DNA of 39,997 bases from Dehalococcoidia bacterium (GTDB taxonomy: Bacteria > Chloroflexota > Dehalococcoidia > SHYB01): NCBI GenBank assembly GCA_009693015.1, contig SHYB01000018.1:1-39997 (forward strand). The letters are read 5' to 3'. Below are positions 1 through 7,619 of the stretch, one piece after another; position 1 is the first letter of the stretch; every line of letters begins with the position of its first letter. The translations under genes and the position numbers were made by a program. The notes under the pieces were generated by a model. That model saw only the letters and a list, made by a program, of their open reading frames with translations, did no database searches and was not told the origin of the DNA.

Positions 1-187
1 GTTGCCGACATTTATTGTTCCAATCGTACTATTTGGACATTTAACATCAATTAGACAATTATTAAAACAAAAAATTGACGAAAAAGCGAAAGAAAATAAA
101 ACAACTTACGGCTAACACACGCTACATGCAAGCTGGGCATTTGGCTTAACTTGAAATTAGTTTTGTACTTGGAAATCAGTTTTTAGC
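1..187. other. AT-rich foreign end, probable chimeric join
   Basis: The first ~187 bases are AT-rich (roughly one third G+C by eye) while everything to the right is clearly GC-rich. The segment carries the tail of a lysine-rich reading frame and then a short non-coding stretch. The GC-rich surface-protein frame on the minus strand stops abruptly at about 180-187, in the middle of a domain that its intact paralogue at 2506-5328 continues for another 40 or so residues. The non-coding stretch after the stop recalls intergenic DNA of Bacteroidetes-type genomes; that is an impression, not a match. A misassembly or a real recombination junction would both explain it. Confidence 0.6.
2..115 (+). CDS. 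C-terminal tail of an unidentified membrane-type protein (partial)
   Basis: An open frame runs in from the window edge and ends with TAA at 113-115, giving 37 residues. The first ~15 residues are hydrophobic (begins LPTFIVPIVLFG) and the rest is a lysine and glutamate rich tail ending KENKTTYG, as expected for a last membrane helix followed by a cytoplasmic tail. Codons are AT-rich (AAA, TTA, ATT), unlike every other gene here, so the fragment probably does not belong to the same genome. The start lies outside the window and the family cannot be named. Confidence 0.4.
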   Translation: MPTFIVPIVLFGHLTSIRQLLKQKIDEKAKENKTTYG

Positions 188-1313
188 GGTAGACGCTTGG
201 GGATCGTACAGTTCAAATCGTTGCGTCGCTACGTTGTAGCCCCACACCCGGACCAGATTCGCTCCCAACGGCGCGAACTGCTCCGCCGCCGCCAGTACGC
301 GTTCTGTGATCGTGAGCCAGGCAAACACGATTCCCCCACCGGCCACGTTCAGCGTCGTTGTCATCAGGTATACCCCCGGCGCAAGCGAAGGCATGAGAAC
401 CGTGACGTTCCAGTTTCCCCCCGCATCAGCCTGCGCTACACCCCCGGAGTACCTTTGCACCCCTCCAATCGAGATCGCGTTGACCGCCCCCAGCGGCTGA
501 AACCCGCTCCCGCGCACAGTAATGGTCCCTCCCTACGGGCCCTCGGCGACGGAAGGCACGATCACGGCAGCAGTTGTTGCAAACGTTGCCGTCGCGCTGA
601 GCGTAGCCGGCGCCGGCAAGGTGGCTGGATGTGCCGCCGTCGCTATGATCTCCGCCTGTCCCCTCACCACGGAGGCGCTCTGCAAGCTCGCCGTGGACAC
701 CTAAACATCCCCGGCTCCAGTTGCAGTTGCCGTAGACCAGCTCGCCCCGTTCCAGCGCAAGGTCACCGTCGTGTTGGGCGGAAAGCCGGTGCCGGTTGCC
801 GTGACCCCCGTCCCTGGCCCGCCTCCTGGCGGACTGACACTCAGCGAACGGGGCGTGATGACGAAGACGCCCGCGGCGGTGCGCCCTACGCTATCAGTTG
901 CATCAACCCTCTTTGATCCCGGCTCGCTGATCTGCGTGGACGTCGCCCCCACCACCAGCTCAACACTGAAACCTCCCCCGGCGTCAATAGTGATGACCTG
1001 CGCCGGCGTCAGCACGCTAACCCCCGCGATCCTCAGCAGGCCTGAATTCGCCGGTGCGCTAATCGTGGTGCCTGGTGTCAGGCCTTGCCCCACAACAATA
1101 ACCCGCGTGCCAATCGGGCCCGCTCGGAGGCACAACCGTAATCGTCCCTGCCCGTGCTTGCACGTCCGCGCCTGTCATAGGTGCAGCGTGTGCCGGAGGG
1201 CTTCCCAAGAGCAGCCCTCCTTGGTTCACCCCAGCAGCAATACACCATGCCGCGCTGAGTACCATGCCTAGCGCCAGCGCACTGATTCGCCGCACCATAG
1301 GCTCCACCGCCAT
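176..1313 (-). pseudogene. decayed surface repeat protein, paralogue of the 940-aa protein
   Basis: Three consecutive minus-strand pieces rebuild one exported protein. Piece one (from 1313) begins with a signal-peptide-like stretch (ISALALGMVLSAAWC) and reaches the repeat motif GTITVVPPSGP. A frame change at about 1110-1120 moves to the frame carrying IGTRVIVVGQGLTPG. That frame then meets an in-frame TAG at 701-703 and another TAG at 533-535, yet protein-like sequence continues after each. The last piece (517 to 176) aligns closely with the C-terminal region of the intact protein at 2506-5328: GSGFQP, NAISIGGVQ, NLVRVWGY and ELYDP match GTGFQP, NAITLGGVQ, NLLRVWGF and QLYDP. It is cut off at the AT-rich junction before the final GGGYWINLTAAQ and GWNLIGYLG segment. 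One frameshift, two amber stops and a lost end make this a pseudogene. Sequencing error could explain some defects but hardly all. Confidence 0.75.
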
Positions 1314-1433
1314 CCCTTCGCAGCCATCAGATACGCGCTCCCATCGTTACTCATCGTACCGCGCCGCGCCGCGGACGTCACCATGCCCAGGGCGCCTGCC
1401 GTCCTCATCTCCATGCGCCCGCGGCAGAAACGA

Positions 1434-1461
1434 AGAGGGCCCTGCTTTCGCAGGGCCCTCT
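1434..1461 (-). terminator. perfect 12-bp hairpin between surface genes
   Basis: AGAGGGCCCTGC, a TTTC loop and GCAGGGCCCTCT form a perfect 12-base-pair stem between the end of the collagen-like gene (1496) and the start of the decayed gene (1313). On the minus strand it is followed by TCTTCGTTT, a weak U-tract, fitting a factor-independent terminator for the collagen-like gene. Confidence 0.75.
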
Positions 1462-1495
1462 GTGTGCGAGGAAACCTCTTGTGGAGGCTGAAACT

Positions 1496-2428
1496 CTAGC
1501 TCTTCTTGCGCCCCTTCATGAAGCCGGCGCCTGTGCCAACCAGGGCCACGATCGCGATGATCAGGGCCACGACCACCAGGCCAGCGGATGCATCTTCACC
1601 CGCCGCGCCTGCCGCGCCTGCCGCCCCTTGTTTGCCAGCCACGCCAGCCGCGCCTGCCGCCCCTTGCGAGCCAGTCGCGCCTCCTGCGCCAGTTGCGCCA
1701 GATGCGCCAGCCGCGCCAGCCGGGCCGGGATCGCCTTGCGACCCGCGCACGCCGGTCACGCCCTGCGGGCCTTGCACGCCAGCCGCGCCAGCCGCGCCAG
1801 CCTTGCCAGCGGCACCGTCGACACCAGCGGGAACGGTCAGCGTTGCCGTGGATGAGACAGCCCCGGCAGCGGCCCTGATCGTATGCGCGCCGGCAACGGA
1901 CGAGCCTGCCGCAACCACTGTGTCGATCACGCCGGCGGCATTAGCCGTCACCGTGCCCAAGGCAATCGCAGCGCCCGTACCGACGGTGTCAGTCAGCGTC
2001 ACCACTGCGTTGGCGGGGAAGCCCACGCCTCTCAGATGGGTGACCGCGCTGTTGTTAGGAGTCAGGGTGATCGCGTTCGCCAAAGCGCCCACGACCAGGG
2101 TCAGGTCGGTCAAGCCGCCGAATGCGTAGGTGCCCGTCGCCGCCGCCGCGCGGCCGTTCACGGTGAAGTTCACCGTGGCGCCTACGGCAATGGGCGTTGC
2201 ACCCACGACGTCAATTACGTAGTTGCCCGCTACGGTGGTGGTGGCGGTTCCGACCGCCGTCCCACCTACCGTCGCCGCAACCGTCGCCCCCACCGGCGCC
2301 GCTGCACTGTCAATGGTCACAGCTCCAAAGAACCGGTGCGGCGGTGTTTGTTGCGCCAGGGCACTCAAGGGTAGCGCGAGCGCTAGAGCCACGAGAGCCG
2401 CCAAGGCGAGGATTCTGAGCTTTGTCAT
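1496..2428 (-). CDS. collagen-like surface protein with C-terminal membrane anchor
   Basis: The 310-residue product starts with a signal peptide (LALAALVALALALPLSALAQ, cleavage expected after ALAQ). A ~180-residue Ala/Thr/Val-rich region follows and resembles immunoglobulin-like or bacterial Big-type beta modules (GATVNFTVNGRAA, ATLTVPAG). Then comes a Gly-X-Y collagen-like stretch of ~75 residues (GPQGVTGVRGSQGDPGPAG), a short linker (GEDASAG), a transmembrane helix (LVVVALIIAIVALVGTGAGF) and a basic tail KGRKKS. The order signal peptide, stalk, membrane helix, positive tail predicts a protein anchored in the cytoplasmic membrane and exposed outside. It sits between two repeat-type surface proteins, with hairpins on both sides, so it is probably its own transcription unit or a lower-expressed second gene. 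The ligand or role is unknown. Bacterial collagen-like proteins generally form trimeric stalks; that is family knowledge, not shown here. Confidence 0.8.
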   Translation of the reverse strand: MTKLRILALAALVALALALPLSALAQQTPPHRFFGAVTIDSAAAPVGATVAATVGGTAVGTATTTVAGNYVIDVVGATPIAVGATVNFTVNGRAAAATGTYAFGGLTDLTLVVGALANAITLTPNNSAVTHLRGVGFPANAVVTLTDTVGTGAAIALGTVTANAAGVIDTVVAAGSSVAGAHTIRAAAGAVSSTATLTVPAGVDGAAGKAGAAGAAGVQGPQGVTGVRGSQGDPGPAGAAGASGATGAGGATGSQGAAGAAGVAGKQGAAGAAGAAGEDASAGLVVVALIIAIVALVGTGAGFMKGRKKS

Positions 2429-2458
2429 CTTCTCTCCTACTTTTGGCTGCCTGACGGA

Positions 2459-2487
2459 GGGCCGCCCCGAATCGTTCGGGACGGCCC
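2459..2487 (-). terminator. terminator hairpin after the 940-aa surface gene
   Basis: Arms 2459-2471 and 2475-2487 pair over 13 positions with one G-T wobble on the minus strand and a 3-base loop. The hairpin lies 19 bases past the stop of the 940-residue gene and upstream of the collagen-like gene. There is no strong U-tract, so termination may be partial and allow read-through. Confidence 0.65.
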
Positions 2488-2505
2488 CCTATCAGTTCGT
2501 TTGCT

Positions 2506-5328
2506 CTAGCCCAAGTACCCGATCAGGTTCCAACCCGCCAACAGGACGTACGAGTTAGACCCGATGACAACCGTCTGTGCCGCGGTCAGGTTGATCCAGT
2601 AACCGCCGCCGCGCACGAGCGCGGGAAGGTCACTGGCCGCCGCCGCCGCCGGATCGTACAACTGGTAGCGCTGCGTGCTGGCACTAAAGCCCCAGACGCG
2701 CAGCAGGTTGGTGCCAAACCCGTTAAGCTGGACCCTGGCGCTATCCGCCGCCGCCGTCACTTCGAACAGGCGGGTCAGCGAAGGCGCGCCGGTGATGTTC
2801 ACCGTGGTGTTCACGTTAGTGATGCCGGCGACGACGCCCGGCACCATCACCACCATGGTCCAGGCGCCGCTGGCATCCGTCACGACCGTCGTGCCAGGAT
2901 GGACCTGGACGCCGCCGAGCGTAATGGCGTTCAGCGGGGATTGGGGCTGGAAGCCCGTGCCCGCAATCGTCACGTTACTACCGGTTGCACCGATGGCAGG
3001 AGTAACCGTGATAGCTGCCGCAGGCACCGTGAAGGTGCTGATGACAGCCGTCAAGGCCACGGCGGCCGCCGTCGTCGCGCGAGCCGTCACGGTGGTGGCC
3101 TGGGATGCCGCCGCCGCACCGGCCAGGTTCGCCGCAATGAAGGCGATGTTGCCGGCGGAGTCTGCCGTCGCCGTGCCCCAGGACTGTTCCGCGGTGCCGG
3201 GGTTGGTGTAGAACAGGCCCACCGTGCGGCCCACTGGCCACCCGGCGCCCGTCACCTGCACGTTGCTGCGCGCCACGCCGGTGGTCGGCGTGAGCGTTAA
3301 GCTCCGGGACGTAATAGTGAAGTTCGCGGAGGCGATGCGGCCGCCGCTATCCACCACCTCGATTTTCTGTACGCCCGCCGTGCTCGTCGTCGCCGTGGCG
3401 TTGGCGTTGGCGTTGCCGATGCTCAGGGTCGTGTTTAAGTTGCCCGAGCTGTCAATGGTGATGCCGGCAATAACAACCAGCGCCTCACCAATGTCCCAGT
3501 CGTTTTCCGTGCCGCCCGCAAGGGTGCACGCGAGCGTCGTGGTCGTCACCGCGGTTATGCGGCAGGAGGAGGAGTCCGTGGTGTTAATGGCCCAGTCACC
3601 CACCTTCACACCGTCCGAGACCAAGGTCGCGCCGGCTGACGTGTACAGCGCGGCGCCGCCAGCGCCTGCGTCAATCGCAGTCGTCAGCACCCGGAGGGTG
3701 GTGGCCCAGGGCATCCCGTTAATGGTCGGCAGCGCATTACCGCTGGTCGACAGGCCGGTGGCGCTGATGCTCACTGCCGTTCCCACAGGACCGCTAGTGG
3801 GGCTGATGGTCAGCGCGCGCGCGGTCACTTCAAAGGTCGACGTCACGACCTCCGCGCCCACGGTGACTGCAAAGGTCTTCGTGCCGGGCGTGGCCCCCTG
3901 CGGGATCAGGAACAGCGTACCAGTTGCTTGCCCGCCGGCCACACTCTGCATGGTGCCGTTGGCGTTGGTTGTCGCGTTTCCGGATCCGACGGTGGCCAGG
4001 CCGGCTTGCGTGCCCGCCGCGCCCGCAAAGGCCACCATCACTGCCGTACTCGCAGGCCAGTTGCTGCCCGAGAGGACGACGGTCGAGCCCGCCAGTCCCG
4101 AGGTCGGGGTGAGGGTTAGGCTGGAAGTAACCGTAAACGTCGCCACGGCGCTGGCCGTGCCCGAGCCGTCCGTGGCCACTACCGAGCCGGCGCCACGCAC
4201 CGCCGTAGAGGACACGGTTGCCGCGATGCTGATGTTGCCCGAGGCATCAGATGTGCCCGAGGCAAGCGTCACTGAGCCGTAGGTGATGTCAACACCGGTG
4301 CTGGCTCGGTAGCCTGCGCCGGTTACCGTCACCACCGTGCTCCGCCCACCCGAGGTCGGGCTGAGCGTGATGGTCGGCGTAATGGCGAAATACCCCGAAG
4401 AGTACGTCGCTTCCGGCGTCACGTTGCTTATCGTCGCAACCGTCAGGCTGTACGTCGCCGCCGCCCACGCGGGATTCAGTACCCCCGCGGCAGCGGTGAA
4501 GATGACCGTGAGGGCCGCGCCCGAAGCAACCGCGACGGGCGTCGTGATGGTGACCACGCGACCGACTACCACCGGGGGAGCGGGCGGCACGGCGTTCGTG
4601 CCGTTCGCGCTGGTGGGGATGGCGTTGACGTAGATCGCATTTGCATTAATGGAAGCAGGAACCGTCGTACCCGAGGCGAAGGTCACGACGATCTGCCCGG
4701 CGTCCTCAAGCAGCTGATGGCCCGCCAGGGCGCCGATCTCCGTCACGATCGTGTACACAGCTAAGGAGTTGACCGTGATTGGGCTTACAGTCGCAACGAA
4801 GCTCGTGAGCGTGAACACCGCCGAAGTGGAGGCCGCGTCCGCCGCGCCCACGGTCTTCGTCAGGATTATCGTATGCGCCGCGCTCGCCGTAGCTGTGTTA
4901 ACAACCCTAACGCTAGCGGCAATGATGAAAGCGTAGGAGCCAGCTCCGTCAGCGTTGGCCGCTGACGCCGTGATCGTGATCTTGGGGGCCGAACCGCCGC
5001 TGTCCGAGCCGACGGCCGACGTGACTGCGGCCGCGGCAACGCCCGGGCCGTCCATGGTAGTGCCGGCGGGGAGGGCAACGTTGCCCGCTTGGAACGTTGT
5101 ACCAGCAGGGAAGGTCACCGTAAAGACATCGTTCTGTGAAACCGCTGCCGCCAGCACGCCGGTAAACGTGTAGGAGGCGGTCTTTCCCGTTACCGCTGGG
5201 GCCACGGTAACAGCGAAGCCAGCCGTGATGGCCTTAGCCGTACTGGTGGGCACCAGGCTGCCCACCACGCCCACCATGAGCGCCAGCACTAGGAATATGC
5301 GCGTAATTTTGGGGAATCTACTCTTCAT
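2506..5328 (-). CDS. large exported repeat protein, S-layer-like
   Basis: This 940-residue protein has a signal peptide (IFLVLALMVGVVGSLVP, cleaved near TAKA, residue ~33). Residues ~35-315 are two beta-rich modules with VTFPAGTTF and VTFASGTTV motifs, typical of surface layer proteins. From ~318 five tandem modules each open with a PTSG-type motif: TLSPTSGG (~320), TLTPTSGLAGS (~405), TISPTSGPVGT (~507), TLTPTTGVARS (~678) and TVTPAIGATGS (~774). Each continues with a VTGxGxP-like strand, resembling IPT/TIG or Big-type folds. A last domain (~870-940, LLRVWGFSASTQRYQLYDP to GWNLIGYLG) is of the kind found at the end of Dehalococcoidia surface proteins. Composition is rich in Ala, Thr, Val and Gly with only two cysteines (~589 and 601, possibly a disulfide). 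The start is supported by AAGGAG 12 bases upstream. A consensus promoter and long leader suggest abundant, regulated expression. S-layer or outer coat protein is the best guess. Confidence 0.8.
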   Translation of the reverse strand: MKSRFPKITRIFLVLALMVGVVGSLVPTSTAKAITAGFAVTVAPAVTGKTASYTFTGVLAAAVSQNDVFTVTFPAGTTFQAGNVALPAGTTMDGPGVAAAAVTSAVGSDSGGSAPKITITASAANADGAGSYAFIIAASVRVVNTATASAAHTIILTKTVGAADAASTSAVFTLTSFVATVSPITVNSLAVYTIVTEIGALAGHQLLEDAGQIVVTFASGTTVPASINANAIYVNAIPTSANGTNAVPPAPPVVVGRVVTITTPVAVASGAALTVIFTAAAGVLNPAWAAATYSLTVATISNVTPEATYSSGYFAITPTITLSPTSGGRSTVVTVTGAGYRASTGVDITYGSVTLASGTSDASGNISIAATVSSTAVRGAGSVVATDGSGTASAVATFTVTSSLTLTPTSGLAGSTVVLSGSNWPASTAVMVAFAGAAGTQAGLATVGSGNATTNANGTMQSVAGGQATGTLFLIPQGATPGTKTFAVTVGAEVVTSTFEVTARALTISPTSGPVGTAVSISATGLSTSGNALPTINGMPWATTLRVLTTAIDAGAGGAALYTSAGATLVSDGVKVGDWAINTTDSSSCRITAVTTTTLACTLAGGTENDWDIGEALVVIAGITIDSSGNLNTTLSIGNANANATATTSTAGVQKIEVVDSGGRIASANFTITSRSLTLTPTTGVARSNVQVTGAGWPVGRTVGLFYTNPGTAEQSWGTATADSAGNIAFIAANLAGAAAASQATTVTARATTAAAVALTAVISTFTVPAAAITVTPAIGATGSNVTIAGTGFQPQSPLNAITLGGVQVHPGTTVVTDASGAWTMVVMVPGVVAGITNVNTTVNITGAPSLTRLFEVTAAADSARVQLNGFGTNLLRVWGFSASTQRYQLYDPAAAAASDLPALVRGGGYWINLTAAQTVVIGSNSYVLLAGWNLIGYLG

Positions 5329-5332
5329 CTAA

Positions 5333-5398
5333 CTACTTGCTCCTTCCGAAACTCGACTCAGGATTCATCAGAAGATCATGTTTGTTGTTTGTTGTCAT
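5333..5398 (-). CDS. possible 21-aa leader peptide ORF
   Basis: ATG at 5396-5398 opens a 21-codon frame (MTTNNKHDLLMNPESSFGRS..) ending TAG at 5333-5335, four bases before the start of the 940-residue gene. The Shine-Dalgarno of the large gene (AAGGAG) lies inside its last codons, so its translation could affect initiation of the big gene. No strong ribosome site precedes it. It may be chance. Confidence 0.25.
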   Translation of the reverse strand: MTTNNKHDLLMNPESSFGRSK

Positions 5399-5402
5399 GG
5401 GG

Positions 5403-5462
5403 TCATCCTGAGTTGTACCCGTCTTTCCACAGAGTTGGCTTTCCGCGGCATCGTGCAGCCAT
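5403..5462 (-). CDS. possible 19-aa leader peptide ORF with strong ribosome site
   Basis: ATG at 5460-5462 follows AAGAAGGAGGTGCTC, one of the best Shine-Dalgarno sequences in the window, with correct spacing. The frame reads MAARCRGKPTLWKDGYNSG and stops with TGA at 5403-5405, just upstream of a second short ORF and the large surface gene. The location in a long leader, immediately upstream of an exported protein, suggests a leader peptide or a small real protein. No homologue is recognised. Confidence 0.35.
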   Translation of the reverse strand: MAARCRGKPTLWKDGYNSG

Positions 5463-5708
5463 GAGCACCTCCTTCTTCTTGGTCCCTCGCACAGGGTTTC
5501 TATTGTGATGCACTCCACGAATGGTAGTCATCATAAGCAACGTAAAGCTGGCCGTAGAGATAGGCCTGGGATATCGTAGCATAAACGCCAACGCCGTACA
5601 ACAACTGCTTCCTCGCCTGGCTCTGTCCGCCGACACTGTAACACGCTCGTAACGTCTCCCGTCAGCTTTTCCATTTATTTAAGCTTTGTTCAAAACCTAT
5701 TCAGAACT
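5463..5708 (-). other. long 5' leader of the surface-protein gene
   Basis: If transcription starts just after the -10 box at 5709-5714, about 240 bases of leader precede the first short ORF and about 370 precede the large gene. I see AT-rich stretches near the transcription start and no long open frame with a ribosome site. I could not match it to the c-di-GMP, cobalamin or other riboswitch cores I know. Confidence 0.4.
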
Positions 5709-5738
5709 ATAGTAAGGCGTGACGCTGTCCCTTGTCAA
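5709..5738 (-). promoter_or_regulatory. consensus promoter for the surface-protein gene
   Basis: On the minus strand TTGACA (5738-5733), an 18-base spacer and TACTAT (5714-5709) read toward the surface locus. The -35 box is perfect and the -10 box matches 4 of 6. It lies in the ~580-base gap between rho and the 940-residue gene. Confidence 0.65.
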
Positions 5739-5912
5739 GTGTCCATCTAGTGGGCGACTGCCCCAGCCCCGCATCGGGGGCATGATAGCAAGACGCTTCC
5801 CGTTAGGCAAGAGTTCCTTTACAACGAGCCCGCGTTCTGTTGCAGCGCGCCGCCCGTGCAGCGCTGCGTCGCCTACCGGGGGCCGCGTGGACTGATGCGC
5901 GCCGCACCGGGG

Positions 5913-7511
5913 CTACACCTCGCCCTTGCCCAGCGTCGCCATGAAATCGGCGTTAGTGGCGGTCTTCGCCATGCGCTCCAGCACGCGCTCCGTCGCCTCG
6001 TTCTGGTTGTTGGCGTCGGAAGAGATCATTGCCACGATGCGCCGCAGCAGGTAGGCGTGCCGCAGCGCCGTCTCGTCGAGCAGCAGCTCCTCACGGCGCG
6101 TGCCGCTGCGCTGGATGTCAATCGCCGGGAAGATGCGCTTATCCGCCAGCTTGCGGTCCAGGTGCAGCTCCATGTTGCCCGTGCCTTTGAACTCCTCATA
6201 GATCACGTCGTCCATCCTGGAGCCGGTGTCCACCAGGCATGTGGCCACAATCGTCAGACTGCCGCCCTCCTCACAGTTGCGCGCCGCGCCGAAGAAGCGC
6301 TTGGGCGGGTACAGCGCCACGGGGTCAATGCCGCCGGAAAGCGTGCGCCCGCTGGTGGGCACCGCCAGGTTATACGCTCGCGTCAGGCGCGTGATGCTGT
6401 CCAGCAGAATCACCACGTCGTTGCCCATCTCCACCATGCGCTTCGCGCGGTCCAGCACCAGCTCCGCCACCCGCGTGTGGTCCTCCACCGGCTCATCGAA
6501 CGTGGAACTGTACACCTCGCCCCGCACCGAGCGCTCCATATCCGTCACTTCTTCCGGACGTTCGCCCACCAGGGCCACCAGCAGCACAACCTCCGGATAG
6601 TTGGCGGCGATGCCGTTGGCGACGCTCTTCAGCAGCATCGTCTTGCCCGCCTTGGGTGGAGAGAGGATCAGCCCGCGCTGGCCCCGACCTATGGGCGCCA
6701 GGATATCGATCAAGCGATTGGAGAGGTTCTTCGGCGTGGTCTCCAGCTTCAGCATGTGATCGGGGAAGATAGGCGTCAGCCGCTCGAAGTTGGGGCGCTT
6801 GGCCGCCGTCTCCGGGTCCACGCCGTTGATGGTGTCCACCCGCAGCAAGCCCTGGTACTTCTCCCCTTCCTTGGGGAGCCGCACCTGGCCCATCACCATA
6901 TCGCCGGTGCGCAGCGCGAACCGGCGGATTTGCGCCGGCGACACATACACGTCGCCGGGCATGGAGCGCACCCCGCTCTGGCGCATGAACCCGTAGCCGT
7001 CGCCGATGATTTCCAGCAGCCCGCTGGCGAAATGCTGGCCGATCTGCTGCGCCCGCACCTGGAAGATGCGGTGCACCAGCTCCATCTTCTTCATATTGTT
7101 GCCGACCTGCAGGCCAATCTCCTTGGCCAGGCCCAGAAGCTCCTCCCGGGAGCGGGCGTCCAGCGCCGCCAGCAGCGCCGCCATCTCCTGGCCCACGCGC
7201 TTCTCATCCTCGCGGCGCGGCATCTCCGCCGCCGGCTCGGCGGGCTCGCCGCCCGCGCGATGGCGTCCGTAGCGATTGTCCCCGTTGCGGTTGCGGCGGC
7301 GGCCCTGCATATCGTGGTCGCGCCGGTCCATGCGCTGGTCGCCGTACTGCCGCTGCGGCGGATTCTGGATTTGCACCGGGTCCTGGAACGAAGGCTGCTG
7401 CGCAGGCCGTTGCCTCTCCTCCGATGGAGCCTGTTCCGCCTGCCCGTGCTGCGGCGGCGCCTGTTGCGGCGTCGATGATGTCACTGGTTCCTGCTGTTCG
7501 TAGTTGTCCAT
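5913..7511 (-). CDS. rho: transcription termination factor Rho
   Basis: Rho is a hexameric RNA-dependent ATPase that ends untranslated transcripts. The 532-residue product is longer than E. coli Rho (419) because of an N-terminal ~110-residue extension rich in Gln, Pro and Arg ([17 protein letters not shown]), a kind of insertion common in GC-rich bacteria and probably an RNA-binding tail. A Rho_N-like helical part ([23 protein letters not shown]) follows, then the cold-shock-like RNA site (GYGFMR). The ATPase core has Walker A PPKAGKTM (~residue 286) and Walker [11 protein letters not shown]. The Q-loop/R-loop region ([42 protein letters not shown]) is strongly conserved. The start is supported by AGGAG eight bases upstream. 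It lies 108 bases downstream of pyrG on the same strand and is probably cotranscribed with it. Confidence 0.97.
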   Translation of the reverse strand: MDNYEQQEPVTSSTPQQAPPQHGQAEQAPSEERQRPAQQPSFQDPVQIQNPPQRQYGDQRMDRRDHDMQGRRRNRNGDNRYGRHRAGGEPAEPAAEMPRREDEKRVGQEMAALLAALDARSREELLGLAKEIGLQVGNNMKKMELVHRIFQVRAQQIGQHFASGLLEIIGDGYGFMRQSGVRSMPGDVYVSPAQIRRFALRTGDMVMGQVRLPKEGEKYQGLLRVDTINGVDPETAAKRPNFERLTPIFPDHMLKLETTPKNLSNRLIDILAPIGRGQRGLILSPPKAGKTMLLKSVANGIAANYPEVVLLVALVGERPEEVTDMERSVRGEVYSSTFDEPVEDHTRVAELVLDRAKRMVEMGNDVVILLDSITRLTRAYNLAVPTSGRTLSGGIDPVALYPPKRFFGAARNCEEGGSLTIVATCLVDTGSRMDDVIYEEFKGTGNMELHLDRKLADKRIFPAIDIQRSGTRREELLLDETALRHAYLLRRIVAMISSDANNQNEATERVLERMAKTATNADFMATLGKGEV

Positions 7512-7619
7512 GTCACTCCTCTGCTGCGCGGCCCCGTGCCCAGGATGCTCCTGGGTTGGCGGCCCGCCGCGCTGTCCGTCTGCGGGCTAGGCCCGCGGTT
7601 ATCGTCCTTCGCCGCGCCC

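Noticed and set aside
533-703. TAG recoded as an amino acid (pyrrolysine or other) in the surface-gene remnant
   Set aside because: gatC, gatA, the Lrp gene, glnA and gltB all end normally at TAG and a frameshift is also present, so decay is simpler.
1588-1878. Plus-strand Arg/Pro repeats across the collagen-like gene
   Set aside because: These come from reading the Gly-Ala repeat codons backward; the minus strand has signal peptide, collagen repeats and membrane anchor.
5463-5708. c-di-GMP riboswitch in the surface-gene leader
   Set aside because: No GEMM core (such as the GCAAACC-type loop) could be placed; the stretch GGCCTATCTCTACGGCC is just one possible stem.
5856-7478. Long plus-strand frame of 540 codons across the rho region
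   Set aside because: It is the antisense of rho, rich in Arg, His and Leu, with no motif; the minus-strand product is unmistakably Rho.
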